From assembly GCF_000632225.1 (NCBI RefSeq), contig NZ_JFYV01000023.1:1-64000 (forward strand): a stretch of 64,000 nucleotides of DNA. Reading direction: 5' to 3'. This document shows, piece by piece, positions 25,404 through 34,516 of the stretch. A model generated the notes under the pieces. The model searched no databases and was not told where the DNA came from. It saw nothing but the letters and a program-made list of their open reading frames with translations. Positions within the stretch are counted from its first letter, which is position 1, and each line of letters begins with the position of its first letter. The DNA is from Sphingomonas sp. RIT328 (GTDB taxonomy: Bacteria > Pseudomonadota > Alphaproteobacteria > Sphingomonadales > Sphingomonadaceae). A program made the translations under genes and the position numbers.

Positions 25404-26309
25404 TCAGTCGATTAGCCCCGGCGGCCGGTCTCCGGCAAAATGCGCGTCGAGATTGGCGACGACCATCGCCGCCATCGCGCCGCGCGCCGCGACGGTCGCC
25501 GAGCCTTGATGCGGCGACAGGACGACATCGTCCCGGTGCAGCGCGGCGGGCACCGTCGGCTCGTCGGCGAAGACATCGAGGCCGGCGCCGGCGATCCTCC
25601 CCTCGGCGAGCGCGGCGATCAGCGCATCCTGATCGACCAGCGCCCCGCGCGCGACGTTGACCAGAACGCCCTGCCGCCCGAGCGCGGCGAGCACCGCGGC
25701 ATCGACCGCATGATGCGTCTCGCGACCGGCCGCGGCGGCGAGGAACAGCACGTCGCTCTCCGCCGCCAGCGTCGTAAGATCGGCGACGAAGCGCCACGGC
25801 ACGTCCTTGGCACTGCGCGCGGTGTAGATCAGGTCGGCGGCGAAGGGCGCGGCACGCGCGGCGATCGCCCGACCGATCGCGCCGAGCCCGAAGATGCCGA
25901 TCCGCCGTCCGGTCGCGCGCCGGGCGAGCGGCACGTCCCAGCCGCCGCCGCGCACCGCGCGATCATTGGCGACGATCCGCCGCTCGACCGCCAGCCACAG
26001 CCCGATCGCCAGATCGGCGACATCCTCGGTCAGCGTTCCCGCAGTGATCGCAAGGCGGATGCCGCGCGCCGCCAGCGCCGCCTGATCGACGCCGTCATGG
26101 CCGACGCCGTGGATCGCGACGATCTCCAGCGCCGGCAGCCGCGCGAGCAGCGCCGCATCCACCTGCATCGCCCCGCCCCCGACCAGCGCGCGGACCCGAT
26201 CGCACGGCGCATCGTCGAGCCCGATATGGGTGGCATATCGCCCGGCGAGCGACGGCGCGAGCGTATCGGGCAGCGGTGACAGCGCGAGGATGTCGATCGG
26301 AGGCGTCAT
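25404..26309 (-). CDS. D-isomer 2-hydroxyacid dehydrogenase
   Basis: 301 aa. The NAD(P) motif GLGAIG is central, followed by the catalytic Arg in [11 protein letters not shown], Glu in DVFADEP, and His in SPHQGSAT. It probably reduces glyoxylate or hydroxypyruvate (GhrB/GhrA type); the substrate cannot be told from the sequence. The usual length is 310-320, so this is slightly short. The ATG overlaps the pncB stop (ATGA), so the two are co-translated. Confidence 0.88.
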   Translation of the reverse strand: MTPPIDILALSPLPDTLAPSLAGRYATHIGLDDAPCDRVRALVGGGAMQVDAALLARLPALEIVAIHGVGHDGVDQAALAARGIRLAITAGTLTEDVADLAIGLWLAVERRIVANDRAVRGGGWDVPLARRATGRRIGIFGLGAIGRAIAARAAPFAADLIYTARSAKDVPWRFVADLTTLAAESDVLFLAAAAGRETHHAVDAAVLAALGRQGVLVNVARGALVDQDALIAALAEGRIAGAGLDVFADEPTVPAALHRDDVVLSPHQGSATVAARGAMAAMVVANLDAHFAGDRPPGLID

Positions 26310-27610
26310 ACGTGCACCGCGCTTTCCTTATGCCCGTCCGCGCCGAAGATGCGCAGGTAACGGGCGATCTCGTCCGGTTCGCCGGTCGCCTTGGCGGGAT
26401 TGTCGGACAGTTTGACCGCCGGGCGGCCGTCGGCACGCGTCACCTTGGCGACGAGCGAGATCGGTTCGAGCCCCGCCGCGCCATCGGGGTCGCAGCCGCG
26501 GAAGTCGTTGGTCAGATTGGTGCCCCAGCCGAAGCTCATCCGCACCCGGCCGTGGAAATGGCGATAGACGCGCTCGATACTGTCGACATCCATGCCGTCG
26601 GAGAAGATCAGCAGCTTGTCGCGCGGGTCCTGGCCGTGCGCCTGCCACCAGGCGATGATCTGCTCGCCCGCGGGAATCGGCGGCGCGCTGTCGGGGCGGA
26701 AGCCGGTCCAGTTCGCCACCCAGTCGGGAGCATCGCGCAGGAAGGCGGTGGTGCCGAAGGCATCGGGCAGCACGACGCGCAGATTGCCGTCGTAATGCGC
26801 CTGCCATTCCTGCAGCACGCGATAGGGCGCGGCCGCGACGCCGGCATCGTCGTCGGCGAGCGCGGCCATCACCATCGGCAGCTCGTGCGCGTTGGTGCCG
26901 ATCGCCTCCAGATCATTGTCCATCGCGAGCAGCACGTTGGACGAGCCGATGAAGCGGCTGCCCAACCCCTCCTTCAACGCCTCGACGCACCAGCGCTGCC
27001 ACAGGAAGCCGTGGCGGCGGCGCGTGCCGAAATCGGAGATCACCAGATCGGGCAGCGCGCGCAACCGCTCGACCTTCTCCCACAATTTCGCCTTGGCGCG
27101 GGCATAGAGGACGTCGAGCGCGAACCGGCCCTTGTCGCGCAGCGCGGCGCGTGCGCGCAGTTCGTTGACGATCGCCAGCGCGGGGATCTCCCACATCGTC
27201 GTATGCGTCCACGGCCCGTCGAAGGTCAGCTCGAACTGTCCGTCGACGCGGTGCAGATGGTAGGGCGGCAGCTGGAAATCGCCCAGCCACTGGATGAAGT
27301 CGGGCGCGAACATGCGCTGCTTGCCGTAGAAGCTGTTGCCGGCAAGCCAGATCAGCTCCTTCTTGGCGAAGCGGACGGTGCGGGCATGATCGAGCTGCGC
27401 GCGCAGCTCCGCCTCGTCGATCACCTCGGCGAGTCGCACGCCGGTGCTGCGGTTGATCAGCCGGAAGGTCGCCTGCGTATCGCTGTGCAGATGGCGGATC
27501 ATCTGCAGCATCAGCAATTTGTAGAAATCGGTGTCGAGCAGGCTGCGCACGATCGGATCGAGCCGCCAATTGTGATCCCAGGTGCGCGTGGCGATGTCGG
27601 TAACGGCCAT
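26306..27610 (-). CDS. pncB: Nicotinate phosphoribosyltransferase
   Basis: 434 aa from ATG 27610. It makes nicotinate mononucleotide from nicotinate and PRPP in NAD salvage. His242 in [11 protein letters not shown] matches the phosphorylated His of PncB, and FGTRRR (194-199) is the family motif. A long in-frame extension to 28447 overlaps the opposite-strand FadR-type gene and is rejected. It is divergent from that regulator and coupled to the dehydrogenase gene. Confidence 0.93.
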   Translation of the reverse strand: MAVTDIATRTWDHNWRLDPIVRSLLDTDFYKLLMLQMIRHLHSDTQATFRLINRSTGVRLAEVIDEAELRAQLDHARTVRFAKKELIWLAGNSFYGKQRMFAPDFIQWLGDFQLPPYHLHRVDGQFELTFDGPWTHTTMWEIPALAIVNELRARAALRDKGRFALDVLYARAKAKLWEKVERLRALPDLVISDFGTRRRHGFLWQRWCVEALKEGLGSRFIGSSNVLLAMDNDLEAIGTNAHELPMVMAALADDDAGVAAAPYRVLQEWQAHYDGNLRVVLPDAFGTTAFLRDAPDWVANWTGFRPDSAPPIPAGEQIIAWWQAHGQDPRDKLLIFSDGMDVDSIERVYRHFHGRVRMSFGWGTNLTNDFRGCDPDGAAGLEPISLVAKVTRADGRPAVKLSDNPAKATGEPDEIARYLRIFGADGHKESAVHV

Positions 27611-27678
27611 GGCGGATGCGCTAGCCCGGATGCCGGGACGCGCCAAGGCTTCCCAAGCGGCGACGGGACGCTTAACGC

Positions 27679-27689
27679 TTGTCAGACAT
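27679..27689 (+). promoter_or_regulatory. Candidate GntR/FCD operator
   Basis: The sequence TTGTCAGACAT contains the palindrome TGTC-A-GACA and matches the FCD-type consensus TNGTNNNACNA except at the last base. It lies 15 bp upstream of the regulator's ATG in the pncB-regulator gap, so autoregulation is possible. Confidence 0.35.
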
Positions 27690-27703
27690 AGAAGGGAGAA
27701 CGC

Positions 27704-28411
27704 ATGGTCAAGGGTGAACGGCGCGAACCCGCGCACAGTTTGATCGCCCGCGACCTCGGCATCGCCATCGTCACCGGACAGTATCCGCCCGGCAGCGTCA
27801 TCCCCGGCGAGATCGACATCGCCGGCCGGCGCGGCGTGTCGCGCAGCGTGGTGCGGGAATCGCTGCGCATGCTCTCCGCCAAGGGGCTGGTCGAAAGCCG
27901 GCCCAAGTCCGGCACGCGGGTGCGCGAGCGCAGCCTGTGGAATCTGCTCGACCCCGACGTCCTCGCCTGGATGTTCGAGGGCGAACCGCCCGCCGCCTTC
28001 GTGCGCAGCCTGTTCCAGCTGCGCATGATCGTCGAGCCCGCCGCCGCCGAACTCGCCGCGCGCTACCGCAGCGCCGATCAGCTGGCGCGGATGGACGAGG
28101 CGCTGCTGCGGATGGCGTCGCTCGGGCTCGACACCGCCGAGGGCCAGGCCGCCGACCAGTGTTTCCACAACGTCATCCTCGAAGCGACCGACAACGAACT
28201 GCTGGTCAGCCTGTCGGGCAGCATCGGTTCGGCGGTGCGCTGGACGACGATCTTCAAGTTCCGCGACCGCCGCCGCCCGCGCGATTCGATGCCGCAGCAC
28301 CGCCGGCTGTTCGACGCGATCGCGGCCAGCGATCCCGCCGCCGCGCGCGACGCCACCATCGTGCTGCTGCAACAGGCGCATGAGGATACCGAGCGGCTGC
28401 TGCGTGCCTGA
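27704..28411 (+). CDS. FadR-subfamily GntR transcription regulator
   Basis: 235 aa. The N-terminal winged helix has the GntR recognition pattern [27 protein letters not shown] (about 44-70, seen here in part). The C-terminal FCD domain (about 95-230) has the helical ligand-binding pattern with a C-terminal His. GGGAGAA precedes ATG 27704. FCD regulators usually control sugar-acid or organic-acid catabolism, but no such operon is adjacent, so the regulon is unknown. Confidence 0.9.
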   Translation: MVKGERREPAHSLIARDLGIAIVTGQYPPGSVIPGEIDIAGRRGVSRSVVRESLRMLSAKGLVESRPKSGTRVRERSLWNLLDPDVLAWMFEGEPPAAFVRSLFQLRMIVEPAAAELAARYRSADQLARMDEALLRMASLGLDTAEGQAADQCFHNVILEATDNELLVSLSGSIGSAVRWTTIFKFRDRRRPRDSMPQHRRLFDAIAASDPAAARDATIVLLQQAHEDTERLLRA

Positions 28412-28524
28412 TGACGGTGCCGGCCCGCTCCCCCGCCGCCGCGACACGCGGCAGCCTTGCCGAACGCACGGATGACGCGGGCGACGGCCTCGCCTAAGAG
28501 GCCGCCAGCGAAGAAGGATTTCCC

Positions 28525-29094
28525 ATGCAGATCTGGGCCGGGCTCGGCAATCCGGGGCCGCAATATGCGATGCACCGCCACAATGTCGGCTTCATGGCGA
28601 TCGACCTGATCGCCGACATGCACGGCTTCGCGCCGGTCCGGAAGCAGTTCCAGGGCTGGACGCAGGAAGGCCGCGTCGGCAACCAGAAGGTGCTGCTGCT
28701 CAAGCCCGCCACCTTCATGAATGACAGCGGCCGCGCGATCGGCGAGGCGTTGCGCTTCTACAAGCTCGAACCCGACGCGCTCACCGTCTTCCACGACGAG
28801 CTCGATCTCGCGCCGTTCAAGGTCAAGGTGAAGCGCGGCGGCGGCACCGCCGGGCACAACGGGCTGCGCTCGACCGACCAGCATCTCGGCCCCGAGTTCC
28901 GGCGGGTGCGGATCGGCATCGGCCATCCCGGCCACAAGGATCGCGTCACCGGCTATGTCCTCGGCAATTACGCCAAGGCGGAGCTCGATCCGCTCGCCGA
29001 CATGCTCGGCGCGATCGGTGCGGAGGCGCCGTGGCTCGCCGCGGGTGACGACGTCCGCTTTATGAACGATGTCGCGATGCGGCTCGCGGCATGA
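28525..29094 (+). CDS. pth: Peptidyl-tRNA hydrolase
   Basis: 189 aa. It releases stalled peptidyl-tRNA. The start [20 protein letters not shown] contains Asn9 and the catalytic His19; the FMNDSGRAI and [12 protein letters not shown] blocks are conserved. The stop overlaps the next ATG (ATGA). The 28412-28524 gap upstream holds no gene. Confidence 0.96.
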   Translation: MQIWAGLGNPGPQYAMHRHNVGFMAIDLIADMHGFAPVRKQFQGWTQEGRVGNQKVLLLKPATFMNDSGRAIGEALRFYKLEPDALTVFHDELDLAPFKVKVKRGGGTAGHNGLRSTDQHLGPEFRRVRIGIGHPGHKDRVTGYVLGNYAKAELDPLADMLGAIGAEAPWLAAGDDVRFMNDVAMRLAA

Positions 29095-29693
29095 CCGTCC
29101 GCTCGCTCTTCGCCACGCGCTTCTACGAGGACGATCTCGGCGATGCCGCGCTGCTCGCCGAACTCGAGGAGGCGTGCCACGATCTCGCACGCGAGGATCG
29201 CGCCGGCGTCGCCTGGTCGAAGGCGCATGGCTATCGCGGCTATACCTCCTATGCCTCGCTCAACGATCTGCCGGCGCGCGATCCGCGCTTCGCCGACCTC
29301 GTCCGGCTGCTCAACAAGCATGTCGCGCGCTTTGCCGAAGCCTGTGCCTTCGACCTCGGCGGGCGGCGGCTCAAGCTCGACAGCCTGTGGGTCAACGTGC
29401 TCAAGCCGGGCGGCACGCATTCGGGCCATATCCATCCGCACAGCGCGGTGAGCGGCACGCTCTATATCGCGACGCCGCCGGGCGCCGGCGCGCTCAAGCT
29501 CGAGGACCCGCGGCTGGCGATGATGATGGCGGCACCGACCCGCCGCGCCGACGCGGGTGAGGATCACGCCACCTTCGTCTATGCCGCACCGCAGCCGGGC
29601 AGCGTCTTCCTGTGGGAAAGCTGGCTGCGGCACGAGGTGGTCGCCAATGCCGCCAAGGGCGAACGGATTAGCATCAGCTTCAACTATCGCTAG
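29091..29693 (+). CDS. Putative 2OG-Fe(II) oxygenase (TIGR02466 type)
   Basis: 200 aa. The pattern [16 protein letters not shown] at the start and WVNVLKPGGTHSGHIHPHS with a later H (WLRHEVVANAAKGERISISFNYR) is typical of the TIGR02466 family. These have the jelly-roll fold of iron/2-oxoglutarate oxygenases; His in HIHPH and the late His and Arg are the likely ligands. The substrate is unknown. It is translationally coupled to pth. Confidence 0.82.
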   Translation: MTVRSLFATRFYEDDLGDAALLAELEEACHDLAREDRAGVAWSKAHGYRGYTSYASLNDLPARDPRFADLVRLLNKHVARFAEACAFDLGGRRLKLDSLWVNVLKPGGTHSGHIHPHSAVSGTLYIATPPGAGALKLEDPRLAMMMAAPTRRADAGEDHATFVYAAPQPGSVFLWESWLRHEVVANAAKGERISISFNYR

Positions 29694-29804
29694 GGTCGGG
29701 GGACTGTCCGCCAGCGGATAGGACCCCACGCGGCGTCGCGCCCGCCGCGTCAGCGGCATCTCCTCTCCGACCAAGGAATCGGGAGGACCTCCCCGCAAGC
29801 CACA

Positions 29805-29825
29805 TCTCCGCGCCTCCGCGTGAAC
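29805..29825 (+). repeat. Single arm of the CCTCCGCG repeat
   Basis: The sequence TCTCCGCGCCTCCGCGTGAA followed by C matches the other arms at 16.5 and 58.3 kb. No facing arm is visible. It lies in the 226-bp gap between the oxygenase gene and the next small gene, where I see no other feature. Confidence 0.6.
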
Positions 29826-29920
29826 CTTTTCAATTCCGAACCGCTGCGGTCTACCGAAGCAGCCGTCACGCCTTTGCCGCAATCCCTCGGCAGCATCGCC
29901 GTCGTCGGGAGGCGATCGGG

Positions 29921-30241
29921 ATGCGGCTGGCGGTGATGATGGCGTTGCAGAGCCTGCCGGTCGCGGGTCCGCCCCTGCCCGCCGACATGCGCCCGGTCGC
30001 GCCCGCGACGGCGGCGGTGCCGTGCGGGACGGAGGACGCACGGGGCGATATCGTCGTCTGCGGGCGCGACCGCACCGCCGACCGGCTCCCTCGGCTCGAT
30101 CCGACGCGCTACGCCGAACGGCCGATCCGCGCCCGCACGACGATCGGCACGGTCGACATGGCGGCACAGGCCGAACAGGGCACGATGCCCGACGGCAAGA
30201 GCGCACCGCGGGCGATGCTGCACTTCAAGACGAAGTTCTAG
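29921..30241 (+). CDS. Small exported hypothetical protein
   Basis: 106 aa. The N-terminus (MRLAVMMALQSLPVAG) looks like a short signal peptide. Two Cys flank an acidic stretch (AVPCGTEDARGDIVVCGRD), followed by RLPRLDPTRYAE. The pattern of a Cys pair with DIVVCG and a later RLPRLD is common in small exported sphingomonad proteins, from memory. The function is unknown. Confidence 0.65.
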   Translation: MRLAVMMALQSLPVAGPPLPADMRPVAPATAAVPCGTEDARGDIVVCGRDRTADRLPRLDPTRYAERPIRARTTIGTVDMAAQAEQGTMPDGKSAPRAMLHFKTKF

Positions 30242-30286
30242 GCCGCCCTCATCCGTCGTTCATCACCGGCCGCTACGTCCGGACGG

Positions 30287-30427
30287 ATGCGTATCACCAA
30301 AACCCAGATCGGGCTCGCCGCCGTCATCCTGCTCGCACCGGGCGGCTTCGTCCTCGGCGCGGCGCTGCTCGCCGACCGCTATCGCAAGCGGCGCACGGCG
30401 GAGGCCGATACCGAAATCGTTTCCTGA
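30287..30427 (+). CDS. Possible 46-aa single-pass membrane protein
   Basis: ATG 30287 to TGA 30425-30427. The product has one hydrophobic segment (IGLAAVILLAPGGFVLGAAL), then a basic run DRYRKRRTA. No strong ribosome site precedes it, so the call is tentative. It fills most of the gap between two small envelope genes. Confidence 0.4.
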   Translation: MRITKTQIGLAAVILLAPGGFVLGAALLADRYRKRRTAEADTEIVS

Positions 30428-30512
30428 ACGGAACGTTGTTTCAGGTTCATGCAACCGCGCCTAACAGGATGACGTTGTTGCAACATGATTTTCGAACCAC
30501 GGGAGTAGTAGA

Positions 30513-30818
30513 ATGCGGAGTTTGATGCTGGCGATGGGCTGTGCGGCAATGGTGGTCCCGGCGACGATGGCGATCCCCGTCTCCAAGGCGGATGCGCAGC
30601 GCCACAAGTATCGCGAATGGCGCGACGATCGCGGCCGTCTGCGCTGCAAGAAGCCCGACGGCACCACCGGCGCGGTGGTCGGCGCGGTCGGCGGTGCGCT
30701 GCTCGGCCGCACGATCGACACGCGCGGCGACCGCACGGTCGGCACGCTCGGCGGCGCGGTAGCGGGTGGTCTGCTCGGTCGTGAGATCGACCGCGGCGGC
30801 AAGCGTCGCTGCCGCTAA
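30513..30818 (+). CDS. Glycine-zipper 2TM domain protein
   Basis: 101 aa. A signal peptide (MRSLMLAMGCAAMVVPATMA) is followed by a basic stretch and two glycine-zipper blocks: GAVVGAVGGALLGRTID and GTLGGAVAGGLLGREID. Such proteins are outer-membrane or periplasmic and often stress-related. GGGAGTAG precedes the ATG. Confidence 0.85.
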   Translation: MRSLMLAMGCAAMVVPATMAIPVSKADAQRHKYREWRDDRGRLRCKKPDGTTGAVVGAVGGALLGRTIDTRGDRTVGTLGGAVAGGLLGREIDRGGKRRCR

Positions 30819-30913
30819 GCCGCAGCTAATTCGATCGGCAGGGGCGTCGCGGGGCAACTCGCGGCGCCCCTTCTGCGTATCGCAACCGGACCTTTCCCAA
30901 TTGGAGACAGAAG

Positions 30914-31339
30914 ATGGTGTCGCGCAGCGCTTCGGCGAGCTACGAAGGCCTTGGCAAAGAAGGCAAGGGCAAGATCTCGACGCAATCGGGTATCCTGTCC
31001 GACGCGCAATATGGTTTCAACACCCGGTTCGAGGATGGCCCCGGCACCAACCCCGAGGAGCTGATCGCCGCCGCCCATGCCGGTTGCTTCACGATGGCGC
31101 TCGCCTTCGCGCTCGCCGGCGCCGGCCATAGCCAGGGCAATCTCAAGACCGACGCCAAGGTGACGCTCGACAAGGATGGCGACGGCTTCACCATCACCAA
31201 GTCCGCGCTGACGCTGACCGGTCATGTCGAGGGCCTCGACCGCGCCGAATTCGAGCGTATCGCCAATGAGGCGAAGGCGGGCTGCCCGGTGTCGAAGGTG
31301 CTCGACTGCGACATTACGCTCGACACGACCTTCGGCTGA
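30914..31339 (+). CDS. osmC: OsmC-family peroxiredoxin
   Basis: 141 aa. It reduces organic hydroperoxides by two redox Cys, here Cys58 (AAHAGCFTMAL) and Cys124 (AKAGCPVSK). NPEELIAAAHAGCF is a strong OsmC/Ohr signature; the length and spacing are of the OsmC rather than Ohr branch. GGAGACAG precedes ATG 30914. Confidence 0.92.
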   Translation: MVSRSASASYEGLGKEGKGKISTQSGILSDAQYGFNTRFEDGPGTNPEELIAAAHAGCFTMALAFALAGAGHSQGNLKTDAKVTLDKDGDGFTITKSALTLTGHVEGLDRAEFERIANEAKAGCPVSKVLDCDITLDTTFG

Positions 31340-31349
31340 GCCGGGCTCT

Positions 31350-31371
31350 CCCGGCCGCGACCGCGGCCGGG
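31350..31371. other. Strong GC hairpin after osmC
   Basis: CCCGGCCG (31350-31357) pairs with CGGCCGGG (31364-31371), with a 6-nt loop. It starts 11 bp after the osmC stop. There is no T-run, so it is at most a weak terminator or an mRNA stabiliser. Confidence 0.45.
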
Positions 31372-31434
31372 GGACCATTGTCGACCGATCCGACCGACGG
31401 TATACGATCGGCCATCCGCCACAGGGATGGTCCG

Positions 31435-31809
31435 ATGCGTCCGTTGATCCTCGCCGCCGTCGGTTTCGCGGCCCTGCCCGGAGTCGATGAAGCACTTGCC
31501 CTGTCGCCCGGACAGGTGCGCGACGGCGATACGATCATCCTATACCCGTTGCGGGCGCACACGCTGGCCGACAATGATCCGCGCGGCGACCTGCGCGCGC
31601 ATCGCGGCGATTATCTCGATCACGACAGCCGCGACGACGATCCCCGCGCCGATCTGCGCGCGCGTCACGGCGACCGCCATGACACCGCCGATGATCTGCG
31701 CCGCGACCGACGCGCCGCTCTCCGCGATCGGCCGCAGACGGTGACGCCCGAAGACGAGGCGGCAACGGCGGTCGAGACCGAGCCCGTCGCCCCACCCGAC
31801 GAGGGTTAG
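31435..31809 (+). CDS. Exported Asp/Arg-repeat protein, function unknown
   Basis: 124 aa from ATG 31435. A signal-peptide-like start (MRPLILAAVGFAALPGVDEA) is followed by about 65 residues in which Asp, Arg and His alternate: NDPRGDLRAHRGDYLDHD, DDPRADLRARHGDRHD, DDLRRDRRAALRDR. This forms three imperfect repeats of about 18-20 residues. The C-terminus is acidic and Pro-rich. Charge pattern suggests metal or ion binding, but this is inference. Confidence 0.55.
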   Translation: MRPLILAAVGFAALPGVDEALALSPGQVRDGDTIILYPLRAHTLADNDPRGDLRAHRGDYLDHDSRDDDPRADLRARHGDRHDTADDLRRDRRAALRDRPQTVTPEDEAATAVETEPVAPPDEG

Positions 31810-31816
31810 ACCAGCG

Positions 31817-32038
31817 TTAGAAGATCCCGCCGCCCAGGCTCAGCCGGATCGCGAAGATCACGATCAGCACGAGGTTGAGGTTGCGTCCGCCGTTGGACGA
31901 GGACAATGCGCCGACCGCCACGCCGACGATGCCGATCGGGATGACGATCCAGTTCATCCAGCCGAGCAGCGGAATGAAGGCGACCAACCCAAGCGTCAGC
32001 GTGACCAGACCGAGGGCGATGGAGACGATGTTGAGCAT
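31817..32038 (-). CDS. Small two-segment membrane protein
   Basis: 73 aa. It is almost wholly hydrophobic: MLNIVSIALGLVTLTLGLVA, then IGIVGVAVGALSSSNGGRNL, then a third hydrophobic run. SSSNGGRNLNL lies between the last two. It looks like a conserved inner-membrane protein of unknown function. It converges with the previous gene. Confidence 0.7.
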   Translation of the reverse strand: MLNIVSIALGLVTLTLGLVAFIPLLGWMNWIVIPIGIVGVAVGALSSSNGGRNLNLVLIVIFAIRLSLGGGIF

Positions 32039-32147
32039 GGCGACGATATGGCTGCCGTCCCCGCACGGGACAAGCCACCGCCGCGTGACGTTCTGTTAAC
32101 CGCACATGCCGGTGGCGCCTTAACCGCTGCTGCGCCATGACAAGGGG

Positions 32148-32864
32148 GTGACCGCCCGCCCCGCCCTCCTCCTGCTGACGCTCGCGCTGGCGGCGTGCAG
32201 CAAGCCGCCCGCCTCGCAGCAGGATCTCGACAGCCTCGACCGCGAGCTGACCGCGGGATCGGGCAATCAGGCCGATCCGACGCTGACCGCGGCGCTGCGC
32301 GACCAGATCATGGTCGACCCGGCGCTGACGCAAAGCGCCAACACCAACGTCGTCCGGCCGCCGAGCCGCCCCGATCCGCTGTCGGCGCCGCCCGAGCCGG
32401 TCGTCCCGACCAGCGACCACGTCGCCGCCGCCGACCTCAAGCCGACCCCCGCCGCCGGACGCGACTGCCCGCGATGCCGGGCCGCCGACGGCGCCCTGAC
32501 GCTCGGCGAGCTCGCCAAGCGCCAGTCGGCGGGACAGGCGGCCTGTGCGCAGCGTGTCACCTATTCGGCGGGCTGGGCGAACCGGCTGCCCGCGGCGGTG
32601 CCGCTCTACCCCGATGCGCGGGTACGCGAGGCGGCGGGCAACGATGCCTGCGGCCTTCGCGCCGTCAGCTTCACCAGCAGCGCCCCGGTCGGGCGCATCC
32701 TCGACTGGTACAATGCGCGCGTCAGCCGCGCCGGCTATAGCGTCGACCATCAGGCCTCGGGCGCGCAACACGTGCTCGGCGGCACGCGCGGCGACTCGGC
32801 CTATGTCGTCTACGCCAGCGCCGCGCCCGGCGGCGGCAGCGAAATCGACCTGATCGTCCGCTGA
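32148..32864 (+). CDS. Lipoprotein of unknown function
   Basis: 238 aa from GTG 32148. The lipobox is LAAC (Cys17). The middle is Pro/Ala-rich with a CPRC pair. The C-terminal 100 residues (YPDARVREAAGNDACGLRAV and later TSSAPVGRILDWYNARVSRA) form an alpha/beta pattern often seen in small periplasmic proteins. No catalytic motif is seen. It is probably anchored in the envelope. Confidence 0.75.
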   Translation: MTARPALLLLTLALAACSKPPASQQDLDSLDRELTAGSGNQADPTLTAALRDQIMVDPALTQSANTNVVRPPSRPDPLSAPPEPVVPTSDHVAAADLKPTPAAGRDCPRCRAADGALTLGELAKRQSAGQAACAQRVTYSAGWANRLPAAVPLYPDARVREAAGNDACGLRAVSFTSSAPVGRILDWYNARVSRAGYSVDHQASGAQHVLGGTRGDSAYVVYASAAPGGGSEIDLIVR

Positions 32865-32992
32865 GCGTCGCAGGAAAGGCAGTCGCCGCGAGAAGATACG
32901 GCGGCTTCCTTGCTATCGCTGACGCCCACGCCATATTGTGCATTGCAGCATCACACGTCGGGTGGCGATCCTGTCCCTTTCGGAGTGCGCGC

Positions 32993-34069
32993 ATGCGTCG
33001 TTTGTCAGACACGATCGCCCGGCTCGCCGCCGAGCAGGCGCAACGGATGCCGTCGTCCGACGGGGTCGACCGGCTGGGCGACCGCCCCGGCTTCGGCCGC
33101 AATCCCGGCAACCTGCGCGCGCGCGTCTATGTGCCGGCGACGGTGCCCGCCCGCCCGGCGCTCGTCGTCGTCTTGCACGGCTGCACGCAGACCGCCGCCG
33201 GCTATGATGCCGGATCGGGCTGGTCGCAGCTCGCCGATGCGCAGGGCTTCGTGCTGCTCTTCCCGGAACAGCAGCGCGCCAACAATCCCAATCTCTGCTT
33301 CAACTGGTTCGCGCCCGAGGATGTCAGCCACGATCACGGCGAGGCGTTTTCGATCCGCGAGATGATCGCCGCGGTCAGCGCGGATCATGATGTCGATCCG
33401 GCACGGGTGTTCGTCACCGGCCTGTCGGCGGGCGGCGCGATGGCGGCGGTGATGCTCGCCACCTATCCCGAGCTGTTCGCCGGCGGCGCGATCCTTGGCG
33501 GCCTGCCCTATGGCACCGCTTCGGGGGTGATGCAGGCGCTCGAACGGATGCGCGGGCAGAACATGCCCGACGCCGCCGCGCTCGGCCGGCTCGCGCATCA
33601 GGCATCGCGGCACGGCGGCGGCTGGCCGACGCTGTCGGTCTGGCACGGCGATGCCGACGCCACCGTCGATCCCGTCAATGCCGAGGCGCTGCTGACGCAA
33701 TGGCGCGCGATGCACGACCTGTCCGCCGAACCGGCGATCCGCACCAGCGAAGGCCAGCGCGCCTATCGCGGCTGGCGCGACGCCGGCGGGCGGCTGGTGC
33801 TGGAGGATCATCGCATCCACGGCATGGGCCATGGCACGCCGATCGCCGCGCACGGACCGGAGGCGTGCGGCATGCCCGCGCCGTTCATGCTCGACGTCGG
33901 CATTTCGTCGACGCGCCGGATCGCCGCCTTCTGGGGTCTCGCCCCTGCCCTTTCGACCGGCGAGGCGCGCCCGAGGCTGACCCGGGTCACGCCTCCCACT
34001 CCGCAGCGCGCGGGCGGTGTGGCCGGCGTCATCAACGACGCCTTGCGCGCCGCCGGGCTGCTGCACTGA
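32993..34069 (+). CDS. PHB depolymerase family esterase (alpha/beta hydrolase)
   Basis: 358 aa from ATG 32993. The lipase box is GLSAG (143-147, Ser145), and the oxyanion region is LHGCTQTAAGYD. The WHGDADATVDPVN and HGMGHGTP segments hold the likely Asp and His. The family includes PHB depolymerases and feruloyl-esterase-like enzymes. No signal peptide is visible, so intracellular action is likely; that separates it from secreted depolymerases. Confidence 0.85.
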   Translation: MRRLSDTIARLAAEQAQRMPSSDGVDRLGDRPGFGRNPGNLRARVYVPATVPARPALVVVLHGCTQTAAGYDAGSGWSQLADAQGFVLLFPEQQRANNPNLCFNWFAPEDVSHDHGEAFSIREMIAAVSADHDVDPARVFVTGLSAGGAMAAVMLATYPELFAGGAILGGLPYGTASGVMQALERMRGQNMPDAAALGRLAHQASRHGGGWPTLSVWHGDADATVDPVNAEALLTQWRAMHDLSAEPAIRTSEGQRAYRGWRDAGGRLVLEDHRIHGMGHGTPIAAHGPEACGMPAPFMLDVGISSTRRIAAFWGLAPALSTGEARPRLTRVTPPTPQRAGGVAGVINDALRAAGLLH

Positions 34070-34126
34070 CCGGCGCGCCAACGCCCCGCATTCCCTTGGC
34101 TTGAATAGTCCTCTAGGGCTGGCACC

Positions 34127-34516
34127 ATGCCTCTTCTGTTCGTCATGATCGGCGGCGCCCTCGGGTCTGCCGCACGATATCTCACCGGCCGCGCCGCGCT
34201 CGCCGTCTTCGGGCCGGCGTTTCCGGTCGGCACGCTCGCGGTCAATCTGATCGGCGGGCTGCTGATGGGCATGCTGACCGCGATCCTCGCCCGCGCCGGC
34301 GGCAGCGCCGAATCGTGGCGATTGTTCATCGGCGTCGGCGTGCTCGGCGGCTTCACCACCTTCTCGAGCTTCAGCCTCGACGTGGTGACGATGATCGAGC
34401 GCGGGGCGATCGGCCCGGCGCTCGGCTATGCCCTCGTCTCGGTGATCGGATCGATCGTCGCGCTGTTCGCCGGCCTTGCCCTGACGCGCGCCGTGCTCGG
34501 CGGAGCGGCGGCATGA
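34127..34516 (+). CDS. crcB: Fluoride exporter CrcB/Fluc
   Basis: 129 aa. Four hydrophobic segments and the signature GGFTTFSSFSLD (74-85) identify it. It exports fluoride as a dual-topology dimer. Asn40 in TLAVNLIGG is conserved. I looked for a fluoride riboswitch upstream and saw none. The stop overlaps the next gene's ATG. Confidence 0.95.
   Translation: MPLLFVMIGGALGSAARYLTGRAALAVFGPAFPVGTLAVNLIGGLLMGMLTAILARAGGSAESWRLFIGVGVLGGFTTFSSFSLDVVTMIERGAIGPALGYALVSVIGSIVALFAGLALTRAVLGGAAA

Noticed and set aside
27611..28447. Upstream extension of pncB
   Set aside because: It would run across the whole opposite-strand regulator gene; homologous PncB proteins begin near ATG 27610.
33005..34081. 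358-codon minus-strand frame
   Set aside because: Antisense to the esterase, which has a lipase box and oxyanion region.
34070..34126. Possible fluoride riboswitch before crcB
   Set aside because: The gap is short and shows neither the conserved core nor the expected stems.
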